Shown here one piece after another: positions 1-7,894 of a DNA stretch of 64,000 nt (the first letter of the stretch is position 1; each line of letters starts with the position of its first letter). Below the pieces are notes generated by a model, which made no database searches, had not been told where the DNA came from, and saw only the letters and a program-made list of their open reading frames with translations. The position numbers and the translations under genes were made by a program. Source of the stretch: Pseudomonas sp. KU43P (lineage in GTDB: Bacteria > Pseudomonadota > Gammaproteobacteria > Pseudomonadales > Pseudomonadaceae); assembly GCF_033095865.1 (NCBI RefSeq), contig NZ_AP019365.1, positions 316,001 to 380,000 of the forward strand, in the 5' to 3' direction.

Positions 1-58
1 AGTCGAACAGGCGACGCAGAGGGGAGGGCAGGGCAAGGCGCAGGATGACGTCGGACAC
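1..58 (-). CDS. priA: Primosomal protein N' (PriA helicase), N-terminal fragment
   Basis: Only the first 19 codons are inside the window; the gene continues past the left edge. The minus strand reads from a GTG at 58 as VSDVILRLALPSPLRRLFD, which matches the start of pseudomonad PriA, the replication-restart helicase that reloads the replisome at stalled forks. The frame stays open upstream of the GTG, so the start is inferred from the family N-terminus rather than from a strong ribosome-binding site. It is divergent from rpmE, the usual Pseudomonas arrangement. The call depends on a short match. Confidence 0.72.
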   Translation of the reverse strand, partial: MSDVILRLALPSPLRRLFD

Positions 59-127
59 GCGGAAGGTCTCGCAGGGCGTTTCAAAGATGGGCGAGCCTAG
101 CAGACGACGGTCGGTGCAAGCGACAAC

Positions 128-155
128 TTGCGCTGGCGTGACACTCTGGTAATAT
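128..155 (+). promoter_or_regulatory. Putative sigma-70 promoter of rpmE
   Basis: A TTGCGC -35-like hexamer (128-133) is separated by 16 bases from TAATAT (150-155). This predicts transcription starting near 162 and a leader of about 65 bases before the rpmE ATG at 226. It is assigned by consensus only. Confidence 0.45.
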
Positions 156-225
156 TCGCCGCCTAATTACGTGCGGTATTCAACAATTGGTGTTGGGTGG
201 CGGCACGCAGCTCGAGGAAGTGACC

Positions 226-441
226 ATGAAAGCAGATATTCATCCGAACTACGAAGTAGTTGCAGTCACCTGCAGCTGCGGCAACAAGTTCGAAACTCGT
301 TCGACCCTGGGCAACACCCTGGCGATCGACGTTTGCAACCTGTGCCACCCGTTCTACACCGGTAAGCAAAAAGTCCTGGACACCGGTGGTCGCGTACAGA
401 AGTTCGCCGACCGCTTCGGCATGTTCGGTACCAAGAAGTAA
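226..441 (+). CDS. rpmE: 50S ribosomal protein L31, zinc-binding (C+) type
   Basis: A 71-residue protein starting [10 protein letters not shown], the standard L31 N-terminus. Four cysteines at positions 16, 18, 37 and 40 (TCSC and CNLC) form the zinc ribbon that separates the C+ form from the zinc-free YkgM-type paralogue. It sits on the large subunit near the central protuberance and bridges to the 30S head. An open frame extends upstream, but the ATG at 226 matches the family and follows a GAGGAAG Shine-Dalgarno. A terminator at 483-512 ends the transcript, inside the next gene. Confidence 0.97.
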   Translation: MKADIHPNYEVVAVTCSCGNKFETRSTLGNTLAIDVCNLCHPFYTGKQKVLDTGGRVQKFADRFGMFGTKK

Positions 442-443
442 TC

Positions 444-1265
444 ATGCGCATGGCGAATCCTTCGGGTTTCGCGTTGTTGCTGAAAAAGGCGCCCCTTGTG
501 GGCGCTTTTTTTGTGGGCGCGATTTGGCAGCTGCCGGCGCTGGCTTTCTGCCCGCTACCGGACCGGCCGCAGCCGGTAGCCGTGCGCCAGGTGGTGGACG
601 GCGATACCCTACGCCTGACCGATGGCCGCAGTGTGCGCATGATCGGCATCAACGCCCCGGAGATCGGTCGCAAGGGCCGAGCCAGCGAGCCTTATGCCGA
701 AGCCGCCAAGCGGCGCCTGGAGGGGTTGGTCAAGGCCAGCGATGGGCGCGTCGCCTTGGTGCCGGGCAAGGAGGCCAAGGACAGGTATGGCCGCACCTTG
801 GCGCATGTTTACGCGGGCAACGGTGACAATCTCGAAGCACGTTTGCTTAGCGAAGGGTTGGGTTATCGCGTTGCAGTTGCGCCCAATGTGAGCCTGGCGG
901 GTTGCCAGCAAGCCGCCGAGCAGGCCGCGCGGCAGGCGGGCTTGGGCCTATGGCAGCGCACCCCGGTGCTGCGTGCTGCCGACGTGAAGCAGTCGGGCTT
1001 CGCGGTGATCGCGGGCAGGGTCGGCAGCATCGAACGCAATCGCGCCGGCATCTGGCTGGAACTGGACGCTGGCGTGGTGTTGCAGATACCCGCTCGTCTG
1101 CAACGCAACTTCCCCGCCAGCTTCTTCGATAACCTCAAGGGACGCCGTGTTGAAGCGCGTGGCTGGGTGCTGGATCGTTCCCGCAAGGGTGGGCTGAAGC
1201 CTGGGCAGCGACGCTGGCTGTTGCCGTTGACCGATCCAAGCATGCTGGAGCGCGTTCCAGGCTGA
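444..1265 (+). CDS. Secreted staphylococcal-nuclease-like (SNase/TNase) endonuclease
   Basis: A protein of 273 residues with a hydrophobic N-terminus (about residues 8-34, ending LPALA) that looks like a signal peptide. The SNase-like fold follows. VVDGDTLRL supplies the metal-binding Asp, VRMIGINAPEIG the first catalytic Arg, SEPYAEAA the catalytic Glu, and DRYGRTLAHVYA the second Arg, in the family order. The C-terminal 120 residues are less conserved. The ATG lies two bases after the rpmE stop. The rpmE terminator overlaps the signal-peptide codons; in-frame GTG codons at 498 and 513 are alternative starts that would partly avoid it. Likely a periplasmic or extracellular phosphodiesterase; its biological substrate cannot be read from the sequence. 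Confidence 0.8.
   Translation: MRMANPSGFALLLKKAPLVGAFFVGAIWQLPALAFCPLPDRPQPVAVRQVVDGDTLRLTDGRSVRMIGINAPEIGRKGRASEPYAEAAKRRLEGLVKASDGRVALVPGKEAKDRYGRTLAHVYAGNGDNLEARLLSEGLGYRVAVAPNVSLAGCQQAAEQAARQAGLGLWQRTPVLRAADVKQSGFAVIAGRVGSIERNRAGIWLELDAGVVLQIPARLQRNFPASFFDNLKGRRVEARGWVLDRSRKGGLKPGQRRWLLPLTDPSMLERVPG
483..512 (+). terminator. Intrinsic terminator of rpmE, inside the nuclease reading frame
   Basis: GCGCCC (489-494) pairs perfectly with GGGCGC (500-505) around a five-base CTTGT loop. An A-run on the left pairs with a seven-T run (506-512). It is a textbook rho-independent terminator, but it overlaps codons about 14-23 of the downstream nuclease gene. Confidence 0.85.
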
Positions 1266-1377
1266 AAAGATGTAGACATTTCGCTATCGGATTGTACACA
1301 CTGTCAATCCCAATGCCCCCGCGGGTTATAGCGTAAAGTCGTAGGCTAAAGGCCTTGACACAAGTGACCGACCAGTC

Positions 1378-1406
1378 TTGTGGCTCCCCGGCTCTTTGCG
1401 TATCCT
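1378..1406 (+). promoter_or_regulatory. Possible promoter of the malic enzyme gene
   Basis: TTGTGG (1378-1383) and TATCCT (1401-1406) are 17 bases apart, giving a leader of about 35 bases. A consensus TTGACA lies at 1355-1360 but has no convincing -10 at the right distance. The 180-base gap after the nuclease shows no clear terminator. Confidence 0.3.
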
Positions 1407-1445
1407 CGGCGGTCCGTCAGAACAGTAAATAGCGGAATGCCCACC

Positions 1446-2714
1446 ATGTCAGACCTGAAAACCGCCGCTCTCGAATATCACGCTCAACCTCGTCCGGGGA
1501 AACTGAGCGTCGAGCTCTCCAAGCCCACCGCCACCGCCCGTGACCTCGCCCTGGCCTACAGCCCAGGTGTTGCCGAGCCCGTGCGCGAAATCGGCCGTGA
1601 TCCAGAGCTGGCTTACAAATACACCGGCAAGGGCAACCTGGTTGCGGTGATTTCCGATGGTACCGCCATCCTCGGTCTGGGTGACCTCGGCCCACTGGCC
1701 TCCAAGCCGGTCATGGAAGGCAAGGGCGTTCTGTTCAAGCGTTTCGCAGGTATCGATGTGTTCGACATCGAAGTCGAATCTGAAAGCCCGCAGGCGTTCA
1801 TCGACACCGTACGCCGCATCTCCATCACCTTCGGTGGCATCAACCTCGAAGACATCAAGGCACCTGAGTGCTTCGAGATCGAGCGCACTCTGATCGAGCA
1901 GTGCGACATTCCGGTCTTCCACGATGACCAGCACGGCACCGCGATCGTTACCGCGGCCGGCATGATCAACGCCCTGGAAATCGCTGGCAAGAAACTGGAA
2001 GACGCCAAGATCGTCTGCCTGGGCGCCGGCGCTGCCGCCATCTCCTGCATGAAGCTGCTGGTGAGCATGGGTGCCAAGGTCGAGAACATCTTCATGATCG
2101 ACCGCAGCGGCGTGATCCACGCTGGCCGCGACGACCTGAACCAGTACAAGGCCCAGTTCGCCCACGCTACCGACAAGCGCACCCTGGCCGATGCCCTGAA
2201 CGGTGCCGATGTGTTCGTTGGCCTGTCCGGCCCGAACCTGCTGAGCCCGGAAGGCCTGAAGTCGATGGCTGCCAACCCGATCGTGTTCGCCTGCTCGAAC
2301 CCGGACCCGGAAATCAAGCCGGAACTGGCGCACGAAACGCGCAGCGACGTGATCATGGCTACCGGTCGTTCCGACTATCCGAACCAGGTCAACAACGTGC
2401 TGGGCTTCCCGTTCATCTTCCGTGGTGCCCTGGACGTTCGCGCCAAGCGCATCAACGAAGAGATGAAAATCGCGGCCGCCATCGCCCTGAAAGACCTGGC
2501 CAAGCTGCCGGTGCCGAAGGAAGTGTGCGACGCCTACAACGTCCAGGCCCTGGAATTCGGTCGTGAGTACATCATTCCGAAGCCACTGGACCCACGCCTG
2601 ATCACCGTCGTTTCCGACGCCGTGGCCAAGGCCGCCATCGAATCCGGTGTGGCTACCCTGCCGTATCCGAAGCACTACCCACTGAACAACGTGGACGAAG
2701 TGTTCAACGGCTGA
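1446..2714 (+). CDS. maeB: NADP-type malic enzyme (oxaloacetate-decarboxylating), short form
   Basis: A protein of 422 residues that decarboxylates malate oxidatively to pyruvate, generating NAD(P)H. ALAYSPGVAEPV near residue 38 and FHDDQHGTAIVTAAGM (about 158-173) are malic-enzyme signatures, and CLGAGAAAISCMKLL (about 194-208) is the nucleotide-binding Rossmann loop. It lacks the C-terminal phosphotransacetylase-like domain of E. coli MaeB (about 760 residues), which is usual in pseudomonads. The ATG at 1446 gives MSDLKTAALEYH; an upstream in-frame GTG would add an unconserved leader. It is monocistronic and followed at once by a strong terminator. NADP rather than NAD preference is inferred from the family. 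Confidence 0.93.
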   Translation: MSDLKTAALEYHAQPRPGKLSVELSKPTATARDLALAYSPGVAEPVREIGRDPELAYKYTGKGNLVAVISDGTAILGLGDLGPLASKPVMEGKGVLFKRFAGIDVFDIEVESESPQAFIDTVRRISITFGGINLEDIKAPECFEIERTLIEQCDIPVFHDDQHGTAIVTAAGMINALEIAGKKLEDAKIVCLGAGAAAISCMKLLVSMGAKVENIFMIDRSGVIHAGRDDLNQYKAQFAHATDKRTLADALNGADVFVGLSGPNLLSPEGLKSMAANPIVFACSNPDPEIKPELAHETRSDVIMATGRSDYPNQVNNVLGFPFIFRGALDVRAKRINEEMKIAAAIALKDLAKLPVPKEVCDAYNVQALEFGREYIIPKPLDPRLITVVSDAVAKAAIESGVATLPYPKHYPLNNVDEVFNG

Positions 2715-2732
2715 TTGCAGCTGTAGCGACGC

Positions 2733-2767
2733 AAAAAAGCCCCGACTCGTGAGAGTCGGGGCTTTTT
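2733..2767 (+). terminator. Strong intrinsic terminator of maeB
   Basis: GCCCCGACTC (2739-2748) pairs perfectly with GAGTCGGGGC (2753-2762) over a GTGA loop. A-run on the left, five T on the right. The flanking A/T runs let it also work for the convergent mrcA gene. Confidence 0.92.
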
Positions 2768-2878
2768 GTTTGCCTGCCTTTTTGGAGTGCCGTACCGGCC
2801 CTTTCGCCGGCAAATACCGCGCGGCCCCCCACTGAGGGGGCTGGTTTGCCAGCGGTAGGGCTTACGCAGGCATCAATG

Positions 2879-5332
2879 TCAGAACAGATCCATCGGCGCT
2901 GCTTCATCCGCCGGCAACGGGCTGCCTGGTGCCGCGCCATTACCCAGCTCATCCACCGACGGTGGCGAGTCTTCGGCCTTGAACAGCTCGAAGTAGGCAT
3001 TCGGCGTGCTAGGCGAGGCCGCACGGCCGCTGACCGGGTCCACACGCAGGCTGAGGATGCCTTCCGGCTCGGCCGGCGGGTGGTTTGGTTTGTCCTTGAG
3101 TGCCGCGCCCATGAAGCTCATCCAGATCGGCAGTGCCGCGGTGCCACCGTATTCGCGGCGGCCCAGTGTTTCCGGCTGGTCGAAGCCGACCCACACGGTG
3201 GTGACGTAGTCGGCGTTGTAGCCGGAGAACCAGGCGTCCTTGGACTCGTTGGTGGTGCCGGTCTTGCCCGCCAGGTCGGTACGACCCAGGGCCAGCGCAC
3301 GGCGACCGGTACCGCGCTTAATCACGTCCTGGAGCATGCTGGTGAGGATGTAGGTGGTGCGGCCGTCGATGATCTGCTCGGCGGTGACAGGAACCTGCGG
3401 AGCAGGTGCGACCTGGCCAAAGGCCGAAGGGGCTTCGCCAGGCAGTGCCGCCGTGCTGATCGGTTGCTCCGGTGCAGCCAGGCCGGCGTGGTCTTCGCTG
3501 CCTTGCGGCACACGGGCAGGATTGGCGGTGAACAGGGTCTCGCCGTTGCGGCTTTCGATACGATCGATCAAGTACGGGTTGACCTTGTAGCCACCGTTGG
3601 CAAAGGTGCTCCAGCCCGTAGCGATCTCCATTGGGGTCAGGGTCGCGGTGCCCAGCGCGAGGGACAGGTTGCGCGGCAGATCCTGCTTGTTGAAGCCGAA
3701 CTTGGCGATGTAGTCGATGGTCCGGTCCACGCCCATGGCCTGCAGCAGTCGGATCGACACCAGGTTGCGCGACTTGTACAACGCCTCGCGCATGCGGATC
3801 GGGCCAAGGAAGGTGTTGGTGTCATTCTTCGGCCGCCATACCTTGTCCAGGTACTCGTCCACGAACACGATCGGGGCATCGTTCACAAGGCTGGAAGCGG
3901 TATAGCCACTGTCCAGTGCGGCGCTGTAGATGAACGGTTTGAAGCTCGAGCCCGGCTGGCGCTTGGCCTGCATGGCGCGGTTGTAGTTGCTCTGCTCGAA
4001 CGAGAAGCCGCCGACCAGGGCCCGAATGGCACCGTTGTAAGGGTCGAGCGTGACCAGCGCGCTCTGCGCCCCAGGCACCTGGCTGAACTTGAGCTTGCCG
4101 TCATCCAGGCGCTGCAGGCGCACCAGGTCGCCTATCTGGGCTACGTCAGCAGGGGATTGCGGTGCGCGGCCCTGGGAATTGCTGTTGATGAAAGGGCGGG
4201 CCCACTTCATGGTGTCCCAGGCCACATGTTCTTCTTCACCGCCACGGGTCAGCACCTTGATGCCGCTCTTGTCGACCAAAGTGACGATGGCCGGCTCCAG
4301 GCCGCCGAGGGTGCGCTGCTTGTTCAGCTCCTGCAACCAGGCCGCGTGGGTCTTGCCTGGGAAGCGTGCTTCCGGGCCGCGGTAGCCGTGGCGCTCATCG
4401 TAGTCGGAGAGGCCATTGAGAACGGCCTTGTTGGCCATGTCCTGCATGTCGCTCGGCACGGTCGTGGTTACGCGGAAACCTTCGGTGTAGGCATCGCTGC
4501 CATAGCGGCCGACCATTTCGGCGCGAGCCATTTCGGCGACATAGGGCGCGTTCACTTCCGGCGTCGGCACGTGATAGCTGGCATTCAGCGGCTCGGCCAA
4601 GGCGGCCTGGTAGCTGGCCTCGTCGATCTTGCCGAGCTTGTACATGCGGCCGAGGATCCAGTCGCGGCGCTCTTTCGCTCGCACCGGGTTGGCCAGCGGG
4701 TTGAAGCGCGAAGGCGCCTTCGGCAGGCCGGCGATCATCGCCATCTGTGCCAGGCTCACGTCTCGGATCGACTTGCCGTAGTAGACCTGCGCCGCTGCGT
4801 CGATGCCGTATGCGCGGTTACCCAGGTAGATCTTGTTGACGTAGAGCTCAAGGATTTCGTCCTTGGTCAGCTCGCGTTCGATCTGCAGGGCCAGGAGAAT
4901 TTCGTTGGTCTTGCGCGAGAAGCTGCGCTCGCTGGTGAGGAAGAAGTTCTTCGCCACCTGCATGGTGATGGTGCTGCCGCCGGTCTGAATGTGGCCGGTT
5001 TTCACCAGTTGGGTCGCGGCACGCATCAGGCTGCTCGGGTCGACCCCATAGTGGTTGAGGAAGTTATCGTCCTCGGCCGACAGAAGCGCCTGGATGAATT
5101 GTGGGGGAATTTCCGCGAAGCGAATGGGCGAGCGGCGCATTTCGCCAAACTCGGCAATCAGCTTGCCGTCGCTGCTGTACACCCTCAGGGGGATCTGCAA
5201 CTGGATGCTTCTGAGCGAATCGACCGACGGCAGGCTCGGGCTAAGATACAGAAACGCACCGCTCACACCGAGTACGAGCGCGCTAATGACTGCGACGAAA
5301 GACCACCAGAAGAACTTCAGCAGGCGTATCAA
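2879..5332 (-). CDS. mrcA: Penicillin-binding protein 1A, bifunctional class A transglycosylase/transpeptidase
   Basis: This inner-membrane enzyme polymerises and cross-links peptidoglycan. One membrane anchor near the N-terminus (FFWWSFVAVISALVLGV) is followed by a GT51 domain with SAEDDNFLNHYGVD, including the catalytic Glu, and GGSTITMQVAKNFFL. The OB-like linker comes next. The transpeptidase domain has SSFK (active Ser), SRN and KTGTT in the usual order. The start is set at TTG 5332, giving 817 residues and the usual RLLKFFWW N-terminus. The longer ATG at 5410 would place the first codons on a TATAAT -10 element, so it is unlikely. No strong Shine-Dalgarno precedes the TTG, so the exact start is uncertain. 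It is divergent from pilM. Confidence 0.93.
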   Translation of the reverse strand: MIRLLKFFWWSFVAVISALVLGVSGAFLYLSPSLPSVDSLRSIQLQIPLRVYSSDGKLIAEFGEMRRSPIRFAEIPPQFIQALLSAEDDNFLNHYGVDPSSLMRAATQLVKTGHIQTGGSTITMQVAKNFFLTSERSFSRKTNEILLALQIERELTKDEILELYVNKIYLGNRAYGIDAAAQVYYGKSIRDVSLAQMAMIAGLPKAPSRFNPLANPVRAKERRDWILGRMYKLGKIDEASYQAALAEPLNASYHVPTPEVNAPYVAEMARAEMVGRYGSDAYTEGFRVTTTVPSDMQDMANKAVLNGLSDYDERHGYRGPEARFPGKTHAAWLQELNKQRTLGGLEPAIVTLVDKSGIKVLTRGGEEEHVAWDTMKWARPFINSNSQGRAPQSPADVAQIGDLVRLQRLDDGKLKFSQVPGAQSALVTLDPYNGAIRALVGGFSFEQSNYNRAMQAKRQPGSSFKPFIYSAALDSGYTASSLVNDAPIVFVDEYLDKVWRPKNDTNTFLGPIRMREALYKSRNLVSIRLLQAMGVDRTIDYIAKFGFNKQDLPRNLSLALGTATLTPMEIATGWSTFANGGYKVNPYLIDRIESRNGETLFTANPARVPQGSEDHAGLAAPEQPISTAALPGEAPSAFGQVAPAPQVPVTAEQIIDGRTTYILTSMLQDVIKRGTGRRALALGRTDLAGKTGTTNESKDAWFSGYNADYVTTVWVGFDQPETLGRREYGGTAALPIWMSFMGAALKDKPNHPPAEPEGILSLRVDPVSGRAASPSTPNAYFELFKAEDSPPSVDELGNGAAPGSPLPADEAAPMDLF

Positions 5333-5399
5333 GGCTTTTGGGTGTCCAGTGTTGAGGGGTGAATTGCGCACGGGGCCGGCGGACGAAAAAACGCTGGGC

Positions 5400-5405
5400 A
5401 TTATA
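5400..5405 (-). promoter_or_regulatory. -10 element of the mrcA promoter
   Basis: The minus strand carries a perfect TATAAT hexamer, with transcription expected near 5393. No good -35 is seen at 16-18 bases. The hexamer overlaps the 5' end of the longest mrcA frame, which argues for the TTG start at 5332. Confidence 0.45.
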
Positions 5406-5511
5406 AGCATTTTTCGCCTCGCCGGGTGACCGGCCAGGCGGCTCGCTGCACCGCCTGGCCGTCAGCGGCTGGCGATGATGCGGGTTTTCAGGCTGCAATG
5501 AGGAAACAGCG

Positions 5512-6369
5512 ATGCTTGGACGCTGGGGCAAGGATGCCGGTTCACTGTTGGGGGTGGAAATGACTGCCGATTCCATCCACATGCTGCAGGTGCGCCGACG
5601 CAGAGGGCGCTACGAGCGGGTTGCCTGGGCGCGTGAGCCGTTCGAGCCGTTCGCCGCAGGCGACTGGCAGCAGGACGTTGCTCGGGTCGAGGCGGCCCTG
5701 CGTGACGCTTATCGACGCTGTGGCAGTCGCCAGCGACGGGTTGCGGTGGCACTGCCTGCCTCTCAGGTCATCTGCAAGTTGTGCCAGGTATCGGCAAGCC
5801 AGGCTGAAGCTGAGATGGAGGCGCAGCTGCTGACTGATGCAGACACCTTGTTCCCTTTTCCTCTGGACGATCTGGTCATTGATTTTCAGCCCATGGGTGC
5901 CTCGTTGGGGCGAGCGGGCTACAGGGACGTTCTGGTCGCTGCTTGTCGACAAAGTGCGTTGCAGCCGTTGGAGGCATTGTTCGAGGCCGTGGGGCTCGAG
6001 TTGGATACGGTGGAAGTCGACAGTATCGCTTTACGCCGATTGATGCCGCCGCAATGCACGCCTACAGCGGCGTTGCTGCATGTGGAGCCCGGTGCGGTAA
6101 CGCTGCATGGCTGGTCACGAGAAGGGCTGCCACAGCGCCACGAAATGCATGCACACGCCTGTGCAGGGCAGCTTGGCAAGTTGCTGGAGGGCGGGCTGCA
6201 GCTGGATGAGCTGCTGGTTTGCGGCACCGCGCTGGCGGGGCACGACTGGCTAGCAGAGCTTGGCCAGCAACTGAGCGTGCCGTGCCGCATGCTGCCGCCG
6301 GTCGTAGGGCTCGACTGTGGCGAGAGCAGCCTGGCCTGCGCACTGGCGTTGGGAGGGCTGCGTCGATGA
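5512..6369 (+). CDS. pilM: PilM/HofM-like actin-fold assembly protein
   Basis: A protein of 285 residues beginning MLGRWGKDAGSLLGVEMTAD. The LLGVEM and later VEVDSIALRRL elements fit the PilM family, an FtsA/actin-fold cytoplasmic ATP-binding protein that recruits PilN. It is shorter than the roughly 354-residue PilM of twitching pseudomonads and close to E. coli HofM (about 259). The ATG follows an AGGAAA ribosome-binding site, and the stop overlaps the pilN start. It is the first of five tightly coupled genes placed between mrcA and aroK. Confidence 0.8.
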   Translation: MLGRWGKDAGSLLGVEMTADSIHMLQVRRRRGRYERVAWAREPFEPFAAGDWQQDVARVEAALRDAYRRCGSRQRRVAVALPASQVICKLCQVSASQAEAEMEAQLLTDADTLFPFPLDDLVIDFQPMGASLGRAGYRDVLVAACRQSALQPLEALFEAVGLELDTVEVDSIALRRLMPPQCTPTAALLHVEPGAVTLHGWSREGLPQRHEMHAHACAGQLGKLLEGGLQLDELLVCGTALAGHDWLAELGQQLSVPCRMLPPVVGLDCGESSLACALALGGLRR

Positions 6370-6902
6370 TGCGCCTCAATCTGATGCCATGGCGTGAACG
6401 GCAACGCCTGGCAGCACTGCGGCGGCTGCGCCTGATGTTGCTTGGCAGCGCGATCCTGGCGCTCTGCGCGGTGCTGCTCATGGACCAATTGGCCCGTGAT
6501 CGCGCACAGCGCCAGGCTGTCGGCAACGCTGCCCTGCAAGTCGCCGTGGCGGGGCTGGATGAGCAACTGGAGCAGTTCGAGCCGGTCAACCAGGCCTATG
6601 AGTCGGTGCGTGCGCAAATTGCAGCGGTGGCAGCCCTGCGTGCCGACCAAGGGATTGTGGTTAACCTGCTCGCTGATCTGGAGCGGGCGCTGCCGGAAGG
6701 CATTCAGCTGACAGAACTCAAGCTCGAACGCTCACGGCTGCACATTGGCGGCCTGGCTGCGTCTGGCGCGGTGGTGGCGCAATTCATGCGTGACCTCGAG
6801 CGCGCTGGCAGTCTGCTCGACCTGGAGCTCAAGCGCGTGCAAAGCACTGCAGGTGGCGAGGCGTTCCTGCTGGCCGCTCGGATGTCGGCGGATTGGTCGT
6901 GA
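6366..6902 (+). CDS. pilN: PilN/HofN-like inner-membrane alignment protein
   Basis: A protein of 178 residues with the typical short cytoplasmic start MMRLNLMPWRERQ, whose NLxPWRE peptide is the PilM-binding motif. One membrane helix (about 23-40) and a periplasmic ferredoxin-like/coiled-coil part follow. ATG codons at 6366 and 6369 are both possible; the first overlaps the pilM stop as ATGA. In the family, PilN and PilO form a periplasmic heterodimer that links the cytoplasmic platform to PilP and PilQ. Confidence 0.82.
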   Translation: MMRLNLMPWRERQRLAALRRLRLMLLGSAILALCAVLLMDQLARDRAQRQAVGNAALQVAVAGLDEQLEQFEPVNQAYESVRAQIAAVAALRADQGIVVNLLADLERALPEGIQLTELKLERSRLHIGGLAASGAVVAQFMRDLERAGSLLDLELKRVQSTAGGEAFLLAARMSADWS

Positions 6903-7402
6903 AGCTGCTGAAGTGGCAGGCATTCGTCGAGCGCTGGCGGGGCACCTCATATGTGCTGGCAGTGATCACGGCATGTCTGGTCTTGGCGCTCGGCGCCCTG
7001 GTTCGCCTGCCTGCGTGGCGGCAAATTCAAGCAGTCGAACAGGCAAGGCAAGCGGCCTTGGCGCTCGAGCATGCCGCAAAGGCCGGGCAGGTGGTGGTGT
7101 TGAGGCAGCGCCAGGTAGCCCTGACCGAGGCTGAGCACCGTCTGCAGGATGTGCGTTGGCAGCTTGCGGCGGGCGGCGGTATGAGTGACCTGCTGGAGCA
7201 GTTGGCGGTATCAGGGCAGTCGTTGGGTCTGCAGTTCGAACACCTGGAGGTGCTTGAAGAGCTGATGCAAGCCGGCTATCGGCAAACGCCCATGAATATG
7301 CAGGTTGTCGGGCGATATTCGGCATTGCGCATGTGGCTTGACGACTGGCTTGGTCAGCTTCGGCTGCTGCGCGCCGAAGAAATGCATTGGCATGCCGCCT
7401 AA
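6899..7402 (+). CDS. pilO: PilO/HofO-like inner-membrane alignment protein
   Basis: A protein of 167 residues with a cytoplasmic stub, one membrane helix (about 17-35, TSYVLAVITACLVLALGALV), a coiled-coil segment rich in Gln, Ala and Arg, and a C-terminal ferredoxin-like region. The GTG at 6899 is chosen because it overlaps the pilN stop as GTGA and follows GGCGGA; a TTG six bases upstream is less likely. The predicted partner is PilN. Sequence conservation in this family is low, so the identity rests largely on gene order and topology. Confidence 0.75.
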   Translation: MKLLKWQAFVERWRGTSYVLAVITACLVLALGALVRLPAWRQIQAVEQARQAALALEHAAKAGQVVVLRQRQVALTEAEHRLQDVRWQLAAGGGMSDLLEQLAVSGQSLGLQFEHLEVLEELMQAGYRQTPMNMQVVGRYSALRMWLDDWLGQLRLLRAEEMHWHAA

Positions 7403-7429
7403 GACAGGCCCGGGTTTGTAAAGCTGCGT

Positions 7430-7894
7430 TTGAAAGTGAACGCCTACCAGGCCGATGCGCCTGTGCCGGAGCCTGCCTCGCTGGCGGATATACCCGCTCG
7501 GGCACGGGTGCAGATCGCAGCGTTCGACCCGTTTGCTGCCTGGGCGGGCCGCGCTTCTCGGGAGGGGCTCGGCAATGTTCCCTTGGCGCAACTGGTGATG
7601 GTAGGAAGTTTGTCGCGCAGAGGCGAGCATGAGGCGCTGCTGGAATCTGCCGGTCGGCTGTTTCGTGTAAGCCGCGGCCAGCGTCTTGGGCGCGACCAGG
7701 GTGTGGTGGAGCGTATCGACGAGCAGCAGGTGGAGGTGCGCGAGCGGCTATTCGTGGCCGGGGAGTGGCACGAGCGCACCACGTTCTTGGCGCTCAGGAA
7801 GGGCGTCGGCAGGGAGGCAAGTGCTGATGAAATGGCTGGCGATAGGGATGGCAGCGATGCTGATACCGGTTCACGGGCTGTCAGCCTCTTATAA
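7430..7894 (+). CDS. pilP: PilP/HofP-like protein without a lipobox
   Basis: About 154 residues. The C-terminal half is PilP-like: FDPFAAW, then PLAQLVMVGSL, a FRVSRGQRLGRDQGVVERID strand set, and an ending VEVRERLFVAGEWHERTTFLAL. In type IV pilus systems PilP is an inner-membrane lipoprotein that joins PilN/PilO to the secretin. Here the frame from the pilO stop (7402) onwards has no Cys and no hydrophobic signal. Either this PilP is anchored differently, or the N-terminus is reduced. No clear ribosome-binding site marks the start; TTG 7430 and GTG 7436 are both possible. The 3' end overlaps pilQ by 68 bases. Confidence 0.68.
   Translation: MKVNAYQADAPVPEPASLADIPARARVQIAAFDPFAAWAGRASREGLGNVPLAQLVMVGSLSRRGEHEALLESAGRLFRVSRGQRLGRDQGVVERIDEQQVEVRERLFVAGEWHERTTFLALRKGVGREASADEMAGDRDGSDADTGSRAVSLL

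Noticed and set aside
2785..2835. Possible degenerate REP near CCGGCCCTTTCGCCGGCAAA
   Set aside because: Only a short inverted repeat; the GGCTCCCACA core is missing.
2846..5362. Open frame of about 840 codons antisense to mrcA
   Set aside because: Codon-bias shadow; the PBP1A frame has all catalytic motifs.
7387..7632. Alternative 81-codon frame across the pilO-pilP junction
   Set aside because: Considered as a missing lipoprotein N-terminus for PilP because it has Cys residues, but it has no hydrophobic signal and ends in the wrong frame inside pilP.
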